This document shows, one piece after another, positions 47,406 through 55,914 of a stretch of DNA of 64,000 bases; positions within the stretch are counted from its first letter, which is position 1; each line of letters starts with the position of its first letter. This stretch comes from Ureibacillus sp. Lineage in GTDB: Bacteria; Bacillota; Bacilli; Bacillales_A; Planococcaceae. Where the stretch lies: positions 31,598-95,597 of the forward strand of contig JAPSJC010000004.1 of NCBI GenBank assembly GCA_031178355.1. The letters run 5' to 3'. The position numbers and the translations under genes are program-made. The notes beneath the pieces were generated by a model. The model was not told the DNA's origin. It saw only the letters and a program-made list of their open reading frames with translations, and did not search any database.

Positions 47406-48179
47406 ATGGAACCCATTATTCGTACAGAAAATTTAAGTATAAGTTTCGGTGGTCATAAGGCAGTTGATCGTGTAAATTTCCAAATGCCCACAAAGCATTT
47501 TAAATCAATAATTGGACCAAATGGTGCTGGTAAGACTACATTTTTCAACTTAATAAGTGGGGAATTAAAAAATACTGAAGGTGACGTATTTTTTAAAGGT
47601 AAATCCTTAAATAATCTTTCTTCAGTAGAACGAACAAGACTAGGTTTAGGCCGATCATTTCAAATTACAAATGTGTTCCCTAATTTAACTGTACTTGAAA
47701 ATGTTCGTTTGGCAGTACAGTCCAAGGAAAAAATTCGTTTTAACCCATTTAAACACTACTTACATTATAAAAAAATTACAGAAGAAGCGATAACAATTCT
47801 AGAACAAGTATTGTTATCAAATAAAGCCCACCATATTGCGAGTCAATTAGCTCATGGTGAAAAAAGAAAATTAGAGATTGCAATGTTACTCGCACTTGAT
47901 ACGGAAGTACTATTACTGGATGAACCTACAGCAGGAATGTCATTAGAAGAAGTTCCAGCCATACTAGATGTAATTAAATCAATTAAAAGTATGGGCGATA
48001 AAACAATTCTATTAATTGAGCACAAGATGGATATGATTTTAGATTTATCCGATTCAATTATGGTGCTTTTCAATGGAAAACTATTAGCAGATGGAACACC
48101 TAATGAAATTATGAATAATACAACGGTTCAAAATGCTTATTTAGGAGGACTTTATGATGGAGAACTTATTGAAACTTGA
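47406..48179 (+). CDS. ABC transporter ATP-binding protein, LivG type
   Basis: 257 residues: Walker A GPNGAGKTTF, Q-loop in GRSFQITNVFPNLTVLENV (the long LivG-type insert), signature read as LAHGEKRKLEIAMLL (LSHGE-type), Walker B VLLLDEPTAGM and switch His in LLIEHKMDM. The frame is open from 47313, but AGGAGGAG before the ATG at 47406 sets the start. It overlaps the next ATPase gene by 26 bases. It powers uptake of the unknown ligand. Confidence 0.93.
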   Translation: MEPIIRTENLSISFGGHKAVDRVNFQMPTKHFKSIIGPNGAGKTTFFNLISGELKNTEGDVFFKGKSLNNLSSVERTRLGLGRSFQITNVFPNLTVLENVRLAVQSKEKIRFNPFKHYLHYKKITEEAITILEQVLLSNKAHHIASQLAHGEKRKLEIAMLLALDTEVLLLDEPTAGMSLEEVPAILDVIKSIKSMGDKTILLIEHKMDMILDLSDSIMVLFNGKLLADGTPNEIMNNTTVQNAYLGGLYDGELIET

Positions 48180-48864
48180 CAATGTCAATACCCATATAGG
48201 TCAGTACCATATTCTTCAAGGAGTGCACTTTGAAGCAAAAGTAGGTGAAGTTTCTGTTCTCCTAGGTCGTAATGGTGCAGGTAAAACAACCACTCTAAAG
48301 ACGATAATTGGCTTAACTCCAGCAACAGGTGGATCGGTAACTTTTTTAAATCAGGATATTACAAAAAAGCCAACTTATGATATCGCGAATCTTGGAATCG
48401 GTTATGTACCTGAAGACCAAGGCATATTTGCTCAATTATCAGTTGAAGAAAATATAAAAGTGGCCATGAAAAAAGAATCGGAAGAAAGTAAAGAGAAATT
48501 AGAGTATGTATTAAATTTATTTCCTGACTTAAAGAAATTTTGGAAAAAAGCTGGAGGGAATTTATCTGGTGGACAGAAGCAAATGTTAGCGATGGCACGA
48601 GCATTTGTTAATGATAGCAAATTATTGCTAATTGATGAGCCTTCAAAGGGTCTCGCACCAATTGTTATTGAAAAAGTGATGGAAGCAATCGTCGAAATGA
48701 AGAAGCGTACGACAATTCTATTAGTTGAACAAAATTTCTTTATGGCTAGTAAAATAGGGGATTCTTTCACTTTAATAGATGATGGTAAGACAGTTCACCA
48801 AGGGGCAATGAAGGAACTAATCGACAATGATGAAATGAAGCATAAATATTTAGGGATTGGTTAA
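48154..48864 (+). CDS. ABC transporter ATP-binding protein, LivF type
   Basis: 236 residues with Walker A GRNGAGKTTTLKTIIGL, GYVPEDQGIFAQLSVEENI (the LivF-type Q-loop region), signature NLSGGQKQMLAMARA, Walker B LLLIDEPSKGLAP and LLVEQNF. The start is ATG 48154 or 48157, inside the end of the LivG-type gene, with AGGAGG 5-8 bases before. It forms the heterodimeric motor with the LivG-type subunit. Confidence 0.94.
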   Translation: MMENLLKLDNVNTHIGQYHILQGVHFEAKVGEVSVLLGRNGAGKTTTLKTIIGLTPATGGSVTFLNQDITKKPTYDIANLGIGYVPEDQGIFAQLSVEENIKVAMKKESEESKEKLEYVLNLFPDLKKFWKKAGGNLSGGQKQMLAMARAFVNDSKLLLIDEPSKGLAPIVIEKVMEAIVEMKKRTTILLVEQNFFMASKIGDSFTLIDDGKTVHQGAMKELIDNDEMKHKYLGIG

Positions 48865-48877
48865 AGGGGGGAGCTAC

Positions 48878-49741
48878 ATGGATTTAATTATTAGTTTGGT
48901 TATAAACGGTTTAGCAACAGGGATGTTAATCTTCCTACTTGCAGCAGGCCTTACACTAATCTTTGGTTTAATGGACGTTCTTAATTTTGCGCACGGGGGT
49001 TTATTTGTATGGGGTGCATATACAGGAATATTTAGTTATGCCTATACAGGCAGTTTTATTGTAGGTATTGTAGTTGCAATATTAACAGGGCTTGTTTTTG
49101 GATTTATCATGGAAAAATTAATTATTACGCCTGTGTACGGGAATCATGTTCAACAAATATTAATTACTTTAGGTTTTATGCTCGTACTTCAAGAAATGAT
49201 CAAAGTTTTCTTTGGGCCAAATGTAGTAGCTGTTAAAGTTCCTGAATACTTAGCAGGTAGTTGGCAAGTAGGAGACATCATCATTATTAAATACCGAATC
49301 TTTATTATTATCTTTGGCTTTATCGTTTTTGGTTTATTCCATTATATTTTAACTCGTACAAAAGTCGGTCTTATTGTCCGTGCAGGTGTTATGAATAAAG
49401 ATATGGTGCAAGCTCTCGGAATTAATATAAAACGAATCTTTCTATTTGTATTTATGACAGGGGCAGCTCTTGCGGCTGTTGCTGGTGTTTTAATGGCACC
49501 ATATTCTGGCTCTATTTATGCAGAGTTAGGGATGGAATATGCAATTCTAGCATTTATCGTAGTAGTAATTGGAGGAATGGGAAGTTTCCAAGGATCATTA
49601 TTCGCTGCTATATTAGTTGGTTTGGCGGGAAGTTTCATGGCTTATTACGTTCCTTATTTATCACTAGCGGTCAATATGATTTTAATGGCAGTTGTATTAA
49701 TATTCCGTCCTCAAGGCTTATTCCAGGCGGCGAAGGGGTGA
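48878..49741 (+). CDS. ABC transporter permease, LivH type
   Basis: 287 residues, about eight membrane helices. The family motifs GLTLIFGLMDVLNFAHGGLFVWGAY (N-terminal) and GVMNKDMVQALGINIKRIFLFVF (ATPase coupling loop) are clear, and it ends IFRPQGLFQ. The ATG at 48878 follows AAAGGGGGG. It pairs with the next permease. Its gene lies 13 bases after the LivF-type gene. Confidence 0.93.
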   Translation: MDLIISLVINGLATGMLIFLLAAGLTLIFGLMDVLNFAHGGLFVWGAYTGIFSYAYTGSFIVGIVVAILTGLVFGFIMEKLIITPVYGNHVQQILITLGFMLVLQEMIKVFFGPNVVAVKVPEYLAGSWQVGDIIIIKYRIFIIIFGFIVFGLFHYILTRTKVGLIVRAGVMNKDMVQALGINIKRIFLFVFMTGAALAAVAGVLMAPYSGSIYAELGMEYAILAFIVVVIGGMGSFQGSLFAAILVGLAGSFMAYYVPYLSLAVNMILMAVVLIFRPQGLFQAAKG

Positions 49742-49745
49742 GACT

Positions 49746-50768
49746 ATGAATAAACCAATATTACTATCAAGATCAAATTTAATACTATTTATCATTTTTC
49801 TTGCCTTAATTGCGTTTCCGTTTGTAATGGATTCTCGTACATTAACCATTCTACTTACACAAATTTTAATTTTTGGTATTTTAGCGATGAGCTATGATAT
49901 TTTACTAGGCTATACAGGAATCGTTTCATTTGGTCATGCGATGTTTTTTGGGATTGGAGCCTATTGTACAGCAATCATGTTAAACGATTTTGAATCAACG
50001 ATTGGTGTCTTTTTAGGCTCAATTGTCGTTGGAATGATTATTGCAGGTATTTTAAGCTTTCTTGTCGGTTTACTAACTTTACGTTTAAAGAGTCATTTCT
50101 TCGCGATGTTAACAATGGCTATTTCCGGACTACTTTTAGTTGTTGCTGAAAAATGGAGAGATGTTACAAAAGGTAATGATGGATTCACGTTTAAAGCACC
50201 CGATGTATTTAAGGATCGAATTGTCTTTTACCTAGTGGTTCTTGCTTTGTTAGTCATTGTGTTTATTACGTTAAAGCGTTTTGTAAATTCACCGTTAGGT
50301 CGAGTACTAATCGCTGTACGTGAAAATGAACAAAGAACAAAATCTTTAGGTTTTAAGACATTATATTATAAGGTAATTGCTTCAATTGTGGCAGGTGTAA
50401 TTGCTAGTTTAGCAGGTTCCCTATATGCAGTATCATTGAGATTCGTAAATACTAGTGTTTTAACGATGGAAATTACTTTAGATGCATTACTTATGACGAT
50501 TATTGGTGGCGTTGGTACATTAATTGGTCCGTTAATAGGTTCAGTTGTCATTGAATCTGCACAACATTACTTATCAGGTCTAGCAAGAGATTTCCCGATT
50601 TTTGAAAGATGGATTATCTTCTTCGGTATTATATATATTTTAGCGGTAATTTTCTTCCCGAAAGGAATTGCAGGTACTCTACAGTCTAAATATTATCAAT
50701 GGAAAGCAAAGAAGGTTCAAACAACAAATGTAGTTCCACTTTCAAAAAATAAGGAGAGTTCAGAATGA
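49746..50768 (+). CDS. ABC transporter permease, LivM type
   Basis: 340 residues, eight to nine membrane helices, with LGYTGIVSFGHAMFFGIGAY near residue 57 and the coupling loop VRENEQRTKSLGFKTLYYKVI near 195, both typical of LivM. It ends PKGIAGTLQS plus a basic cytoplasmic tail. Its stop overlaps the start of the KASIII-like gene by 4 bases (ATGA), so transport and metabolism genes are translated together. Confidence 0.93.
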   Translation: MNKPILLSRSNLILFIIFLALIAFPFVMDSRTLTILLTQILIFGILAMSYDILLGYTGIVSFGHAMFFGIGAYCTAIMLNDFESTIGVFLGSIVVGMIIAGILSFLVGLLTLRLKSHFFAMLTMAISGLLLVVAEKWRDVTKGNDGFTFKAPDVFKDRIVFYLVVLALLVIVFITLKRFVNSPLGRVLIAVRENEQRTKSLGFKTLYYKVIASIVAGVIASLAGSLYAVSLRFVNTSVLTMEITLDALLMTIIGGVGTLIGPLIGSVVIESAQHYLSGLARDFPIFERWIIFFGIIYILAVIFFPKGIAGTLQSKYYQWKAKKVQTTNVVPLSKNKESSE

Positions 50769-51781
50769 ATGTAGGGATTATCGGATTAGGAGTATATTTA
50801 CCAGAGAATCGAATGACTGGAGAAGAAATCGCACAATTAGCAGAAATACCTGCCCATATTGTGAAAAGTAAAATGGGCATTAATCAAAAAACGATTGCAG
50901 GGAAAGATGATCATACAGTTCAAATGGGCATTCGAGCAGCAAAAGATGCGATACAAAACGCCAATATTGACCCTAGAGAAATAGACGTCATCATTTACAT
51001 TGGAGAAGAGCATAAAGAATATCCACTATGGACAGCAGCCATTAAGATGCAAGAAGAATTAGGTGCTACTAACGCTTGGGCTTTCGATACCCAATTAAGA
51101 TGTGGTACGACAATTATGGCTATGAAACTTGCTAAGAGTTTAATGGTATCAGATGAAAATATTAAAACGGTTTTACTCGCTGGGGGATATCGAAATCACG
51201 ATTTTATCGATTATAAAAATGAAAGAACTCGATTCATGTTCAACCTTGGCGCAGGTGGAGGTGCGCTTATCCTCAGAAAAGATGTAAAAGAGAACATTGT
51301 ATTTGAGAGTGAAATTATTACAGATGGTTCATTTTCAGAAGATGTTTTAGTACCTGTTGGAGGCACAAAAGAACCACTTACTGCTAAACATCTAGAGCAA
51401 GGCTTGTATCGATTAGATGTACTCGACCCAGCAGGTATGAAAAGTAGACTTGAACAAAAGTCGTTAAATAATTTTATAAAAGTCATCCGTCATTCTCTAA
51501 TTAAAAGTGGTTTTAATGAAAGTGATTTATCCTATATTGGAATGCTCCACGTAAAGAAATCAGCACATGATTATGTACTTAAATCTTTTAATTTAGAGGA
51601 AAAGAATTCAATTTATTTATCGGATTATGGTCACATTGGTCAAATTGATCAAATATTATCATTAAAATTAGCTTTGGATGAAGGGAAAATTAAAGATGGT
51701 TATGTAATTACTTTAGTAAGTGCTGGTATTGGTTATGCATGGGGGGCAATTACAATCCGTTGGGGAAAAGAAAAGGAGTGA
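50765..51781 (+). CDS. Ketoacyl-ACP synthase III-like (thiolase-fold) enzyme with altered triad
   Basis: A 338-residue thiolase-superfamily protein with the FabH-like start VGIIGLGVYLPENRMT, the nucleophile Cys113 in TQLRCGTT, and the C-terminal glycine block SAGIGYAWGAITIRW. The His of the FabH HQAN motif is kept as H262 (MLHVKK), but the catalytic Asn of the usual YGN motif is replaced by His: DYGHIGQ with H290. A Cys-His-His set is used by KASI/II and thiolase-like enzymes rather than FabH. It could perform thiolysis/acyl transfer on a 3-oxoacyl-CoA. It is not a normal fatty-acid FabH on this evidence. Coupled to livM by ATGA. Confidence 0.82.
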   Translation: MNVGIIGLGVYLPENRMTGEEIAQLAEIPAHIVKSKMGINQKTIAGKDDHTVQMGIRAAKDAIQNANIDPREIDVIIYIGEEHKEYPLWTAAIKMQEELGATNAWAFDTQLRCGTTIMAMKLAKSLMVSDENIKTVLLAGGYRNHDFIDYKNERTRFMFNLGAGGGALILRKDVKENIVFESEIITDGSFSEDVLVPVGGTKEPLTAKHLEQGLYRLDVLDPAGMKSRLEQKSLNNFIKVIRHSLIKSGFNESDLSYIGMLHVKKSAHDYVLKSFNLEEKNSIYLSDYGHIGQIDQILSLKLALDEGKIKDGYVITLVSAGIGYAWGAITIRWGKEKE

Positions 51782-51786
51782 GTGAA

Positions 51787-52683
51787 TTGAAGGTAATTAA
51801 TCAATTAAAAACAGTTGAATTAACGAATGGTGAAACAATCACTTATAGAGAAAGACCAGGTGGGGAAAAGGTTTTATTGTTAATTCATGGGAATATGACT
51901 TCGTCCAAACATTGGGATGTCTTAATGGAAACAATTAGCGATCAATATACAATAATTGCTCCTGATTTAAGAGGATTCGGAGGATCAACTTATCACAACA
52001 GGGCAAAACACGTCAAAGATTTTAGTAATGACATAAAACTATTCGCAGATAAATTAGGTTTGAAGAAATTTAGTTTAGTAGGTTGGTCATTCGGAGGAAC
52101 TGTTTGTATGCAATTCTGCGCAGATAACCCAGGATATTGCGAAAAGTTGGTGTTGTTAGCCTCTGGATCTACGCGTGGATATGCACACTATAAAACGAAT
52201 AGTGATGGTTCACCTGATCTTTCAACAAGATTTACTACAATTGAAGAAGTCGAAAATGACCAGATGAGAACGATTCCTATGCAAACGTTATATGATACAA
52301 AAGATCGAGATGGTTTAAAAATGGTTTGGAATGCTGCAATTTATACACACAACAAACCAGAAGAAAGTAAATATGAACAATATATTGATGATATGTTGAC
52401 GCAAAGAAATTTAGCAGACGTATACCATGTTCTAAATACATTTAATATTAGTCATGTTGATCACGAAGCTGCAAAAGGTACTGGTGAAATCGATAAAATC
52501 AATCTTCCAATATTAAATTTATATGGAGAAAGAGATTTAGTAGTTCCTTTTATCATGACTCAAGAAATCATAGAAGACTTTGGGAACAAAGCCTCTTCTG
52601 TCAAACTTGTAAACTGCGGTCATTCTCCATTAATAGATGATTTACAACAACTAACAAGAGAGATTGAAAAATTTTTAGCATAG
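51787..52683 (+). CDS. Alpha/beta hydrolase, resembling Bacillus intracellular PHB depolymerase PhaZ
   Basis: About 298 residues. HGNMTSSKHWD is the oxyanion loop. The nucleophile box is G-W-S101-F-G, the acid is probably D250 in GERD, and the base H279 in CGHSP. As I recall, Bacillus thuringiensis intracellular PHB depolymerase is ~300 residues with box G-W-S102-M-G, so length, box and Ser position all fit; a generic esterase or lactonase is the alternative. No signal peptide, so cytoplasmic. Start: AAAGGAG at 51772-51778 is 8 bases before TTG 51787; a GTG at 51778 overlapping the previous stop is also in frame but lies on the ribosome site. Confidence 0.8.
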   Translation: MKVINQLKTVELTNGETITYRERPGGEKVLLLIHGNMTSSKHWDVLMETISDQYTIIAPDLRGFGGSTYHNRAKHVKDFSNDIKLFADKLGLKKFSLVGWSFGGTVCMQFCADNPGYCEKLVLLASGSTRGYAHYKTNSDGSPDLSTRFTTIEEVENDQMRTIPMQTLYDTKDRDGLKMVWNAAIYTHNKPEESKYEQYIDDMLTQRNLADVYHVLNTFNISHVDHEAAKGTGEIDKINLPILNLYGERDLVVPFIMTQEIIEDFGNKASSVKLVNCGHSPLIDDLQQLTREIEKFLA

Positions 52684-52694
52684 GTGGGGTACGT

Positions 52695-53435
52695 TTGAGA
52701 TTAAAAGATAAGGTTGCTATTATCACTGGTAGTGCCAATGGGATAGGAAGGGCTGCTGTAGAAATCTTTGTGAATCAAGGTGCAAAAGTCGTAATAGCTG
52801 ACTTTGCGGAAGAACAAGGAAAGCAATTAGAAAAGGAACTAATCGCTAAAAACTTTGATGTGCTGTATGTCAAATTAAATGTTGCTAACAAAGAAAGTGT
52901 TCAACAAATGGTGGAGACTGTTCTATTAAAGTATGGGAAAATTGATATTTTAGTTAATAATGCCGGTATTACAAAGGATGCAATGCTAGCTAAAATGACA
53001 GAAGAAGATTTTGATCGAGTAATTGATGTCAATTTAAAAGGTGTATTCAATTGTACACAAGCTGTAATTCCTTACATGATTACAAATGGATATGGAAAAA
53101 TCATTAACACTTCTTCTGTAAGTGGTATATACGGTAATGTTGGTCAAACAAATTATGCTGCAACTAAGGCAGCGGTAGTTGGCATGACAAAAACTTGGGC
53201 TAAAGAACTAGGAAGAAAGGGCATCAATGTTAATGCAGTAGCCCCTGGATTTACAAAAACATCGATGACTGAAAAAATGCCTGAAAAAGTATTAAATTAT
53301 ATGGAATCGATTGTTAGCTTACAAAGATTAGGGAATCCAGAAGATATCGCGAATGCTTATTTATTTTTAGCTTCTGATGAAGCAAGTTACGTAAACGGAC
53401 ATGTTTTACATGTTGACGGAGGAATTATGATGTGA
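52695..53435 (+). CDS. NAD-type short-chain dehydrogenase (3-hydroxyacyl dehydrogenase/FabG-like)
   Basis: 246 residues, classical SDR: TGSANGIGRA cofactor loop near residue 12, NNAG near 90, catalytic Ser in NTSSVSG, and YAATK (Tyr-x3-Lys). The residue at the end of strand 2 is Asp (VVIADFAEE), which normally selects NAD over NADP, so an oxidative role on a 3-hydroxyacyl substrate is more likely than FabG-like biosynthesis. TTG start at 52695 after GGTGGGG. It is 11 bases after the hydrolase gene. Confidence 0.85.
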   Translation: MRLKDKVAIITGSANGIGRAAVEIFVNQGAKVVIADFAEEQGKQLEKELIAKNFDVLYVKLNVANKESVQQMVETVLLKYGKIDILVNNAGITKDAMLAKMTEEDFDRVIDVNLKGVFNCTQAVIPYMITNGYGKIINTSSVSGIYGNVGQTNYAATKAAVVGMTKTWAKELGRKGINVNAVAPGFTKTSMTEKMPEKVLNYMESIVSLQRLGNPEDIANAYLFLASDEASYVNGHVLHVDGGIMM

Positions 53436-53450
53436 TTTGGGGTGTGTGAC

Positions 53451-54935
53451 ATGTTTAACGAACAAACCTGGATATTAAATCGAGCAAAACTAACCCCTGA
53501 AAAGAGCGCTTTAATTGATATACAGACAAATAGAAGATGGACATATAAAGAACTAGCTAATAGAGTTTTGAATTGTTATTCCTATCTAGCTACCCTCGGC
53601 TTAAAGAAGGGGGATCGCGTTGCTTTATTAGCTGAGAATTCTATTGATGTGTTTCCTATTTTGTTTGCTTGTGGTTTAGGTGGGTATATATACGTACCTC
53701 TCAATTGGCGTTTAAGTGAAGGAGAAATTGAGAGTATACTATACGATTGCTCACCAGAAGTTCTTTTTACAGACAATCAATACAAAGAACTTGGGGATAA
53801 GGTATACCGTTTGAAAACACGCGTTTTACATGAAATGCTAGAGTTTCAATGTAAGGAAATAGTATCAATTGAAAGTTTGCAATGGAGCCATCATGATCCT
53901 TGGTTAATGATTTATACTGGTGGCACGACAGGAAAACCTAAAGGAGTCGTCTTATCATTTGACGCAGTTAATTGGAATGCGATTAATACCATCATTAGTT
54001 GGAGTTTGGAAGCAAACGATTGCACATTGAACTATATGCCTTTATTTCATACAGGTGGATTAAATGCATTAGCAATTCCCATTTTGATGGTGGGCGGAAC
54101 AGTGGTAGTTGGTAATAAATTTGACCCAGAAAACGCCGTGCGAGCAATTGATGAATACAAAACAACGATTTCCCTTTTTGTCCCAACTATGTATCAATCA
54201 ATGGTTGAAACAGAATATTTTAAACAATCTTTTTTCCCTACAGTGAAAGTGTTTTTGTCTGGGGGAGCACCATGTCCTAAAACAATTTACCAGCATTTTG
54301 ATAAGAAGGGGTTAAAGTTTAAGGAAGGTTATGGGTTAACTGAAGCTGGGCCAAATAATTTCTATATATCACCTGAACGAGCAAAGGAAAAACCAGGCTC
54401 AGTAGGAAGAAGTATGATGTTTAATTCAATTAAAATAGTAAAAGAAAACCAGCAAGTCTGTAAACCGAATGAAGTTGGAGATTTGTATGTAACAGGGAAA
54501 CACCAATTTTCTTATTATTGGAACAATCCTGAAGAGACTACTCGTACGATTGTGGATGGTTGGTTGAAAACAGGTGACCTAGCTAAAATGGATGATGATG
54601 GTGATGTATTTATTGTAGGTCGCTCCAAGGATATGATTATCACTGGTGGTGAGAATGTATATCCCCAAGAAGTTGAACAATGTATTATTACGCATCCAAA
54701 GGTGAAGGAAGTTTCAGTAGTCGGTATAAAAGATCCAAAATGGGGCGAAATCGTTACCGCAATTATTGTTAGTGAATATTACGACGATATATTAAGTGAA
54801 GAAATTCTATCGTTATGCCGTAAACAACTAGGTGCATATAAGGTGCCAAAGAAATTTTATTTTACTAATGAATTACCAAAAACACATGTTGGAAAAATAG
54901 ATAAGAAGAAATTAGTACAACTATATGATGTTTAA
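53451..54935 (+). CDS. Acyl-CoA synthetase (AMP-forming)
   Basis: About 494 residues of the ANL superfamily. P-loop YTGGTTGKPKGV near residue 157, GYGLTEAGP near 297, the hinge Asp in WLKTGDLAKMDDDGD, GGENVYPQEVE and the C-terminal catalytic Lys in HVGKIDKKKL. It activates a carboxylic acid to its CoA thioester; the acid is unknown. The frame is open from a GTG at 53442, but the ATG at 53451 has GGGGTG at proper distance. It is the last gene of the operon and is closed by a terminator. Confidence 0.9.
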   Translation: MFNEQTWILNRAKLTPEKSALIDIQTNRRWTYKELANRVLNCYSYLATLGLKKGDRVALLAENSIDVFPILFACGLGGYIYVPLNWRLSEGEIESILYDCSPEVLFTDNQYKELGDKVYRLKTRVLHEMLEFQCKEIVSIESLQWSHHDPWLMIYTGGTTGKPKGVVLSFDAVNWNAINTIISWSLEANDCTLNYMPLFHTGGLNALAIPILMVGGTVVVGNKFDPENAVRAIDEYKTTISLFVPTMYQSMVETEYFKQSFFPTVKVFLSGGAPCPKTIYQHFDKKGLKFKEGYGLTEAGPNNFYISPERAKEKPGSVGRSMMFNSIKIVKENQQVCKPNEVGDLYVTGKHQFSYYWNNPEETTRTIVDGWLKTGDLAKMDDDGDVFIVGRSKDMIITGGENVYPQEVEQCIITHPKVKEVSVVGIKDPKWGEIVTAIIVSEYYDDILSEEILSLCRKQLGAYKVPKKFYFTNELPKTHVGKIDKKKLVQLYDV

Positions 54936-54937
54936 AT

Positions 54938-54985
54938 AACCCTCCTCCAACTAGTACAAAACTAGTTGGGGAGGGTTTACTTTAT
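54938..54985. terminator. Terminator between the operon and the CheX-like gene
   Basis: AACCCTCC-CCAACTAGT pairs with ACTAGTTGG-GAGGGTT around ACAAA, one bulged base per arm. It lies between convergent genes and can work on both strands. Confidence 0.85.
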
Positions 54986-55025
54986 TAATCTACCGATTGA
55001 ATTCGTAAAGTCTATGTTCCAGTAA

Positions 55026-55484
55026 TTATTCATTTTCATCAATAGTAATAAAAATCGCTAACTCTCCAACAGCGTCTATTATTACAGGTAACGTATAAGC
55101 AGATTCAAATCCATATAATTTGGTATTACCTACTATAACAGTAGGGGGGGTTATATCTATATTAATGGATTGCGCTCCGATATGGGTACAAATATTTCCT
55201 ACTAACATGTTACCAAATTCACCAATAAAAGAATTTAGCATTTCTCCTTCCAAAGGCATACCGAACATGTTTGATGCTAACTCACTAAATGTAGATTCCA
55301 CACTATCAATGATGATTCTTCCTTTTATATCACCAACTAAGCCTATTAAAACGCCAATTTCTTGTTGGTTATATGGTTCATTCATTAGAGAAAAAGGGTT
55401 GATCGTTATATTCATTGGAACAATCGATTGAATTGCTTGAATCGTACTATCCATTAGTAACTGTATGTGATTTAATTTATTCAT
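55026..55484 (-). CDS. CheX/CheC-like chemotaxis phosphatase family protein
   Basis: 152 residues, no signal peptide. The core reads GLVGDIKGRIIIDS, then MFGMPLEGEMLNSFIGEFGNMLVGNICTHI, with the E-x2-N spacing of CheX/CheC phosphatases, and a second strand motif ITPPTVIVG. CheX removes phosphate from CheY~P. No other chemotaxis gene lies in the window, so it is an orphan here. The ATG lies at 55484; upstream on this strand is the 430-base AT-rich gap. It could instead serve another response regulator. Confidence 0.8.
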   Translation of the reverse strand: MNKLNHIQLLMDSTIQAIQSIVPMNITINPFSLMNEPYNQQEIGVLIGLVGDIKGRIIIDSVESTFSELASNMFGMPLEGEMLNSFIGEFGNMLVGNICTHIGAQSINIDITPPTVIVGNTKLYGFESAYTLPVIIDAVGELAIFITIDENE

Positions 55485-55914
55485 GTTAAGTACTCCTATT
55501 TCTAAATAATAACAATGTGCTGTATGTATTTTTGATATTTGTGATGTTGTATATTATTTAAATTAAAAATTATAAATATACAATTTTTATATGACTTTAT
55601 TATACATTGAAAATAGAAATTAGTATTAGAATTTTTAGATAAAAAGTTGTAAATTGACGAAATAATTTTGTTAACAAGTTTTTGACATCAAGATGAAATG
55701 ATTTTATTGCTATTTAATATTATTAATAAGAGGTTTTCTGTTTTTCTCAGTAGTACAAAACTTTATTTTGTGGATAAGGATGAATCATTTTCCTTGGAAT
55801 TTCGCATTAGAAAAACATCAACTTCTCCTATAATTAATGAAGTTGTATTTTTCTAATATTTCATGATAGTATATAATGATTGTGACGAAATTAAGGCAAA
55901 GGGGCATTGTGAAA
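55485..55914. other. AT-rich divergent intergenic region
   Basis: 430 bases between the CheX-like gene (-) and dynA (+), very AT-rich with no convincing ORF or hairpin. TTGACA at 55682-55687 has no good -10 at 17 bases (TATTGC). A TATAAT-like box lies close to the dynA start at about 55873 without a clear -35. I see nothing else here. Confidence 0.5.
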
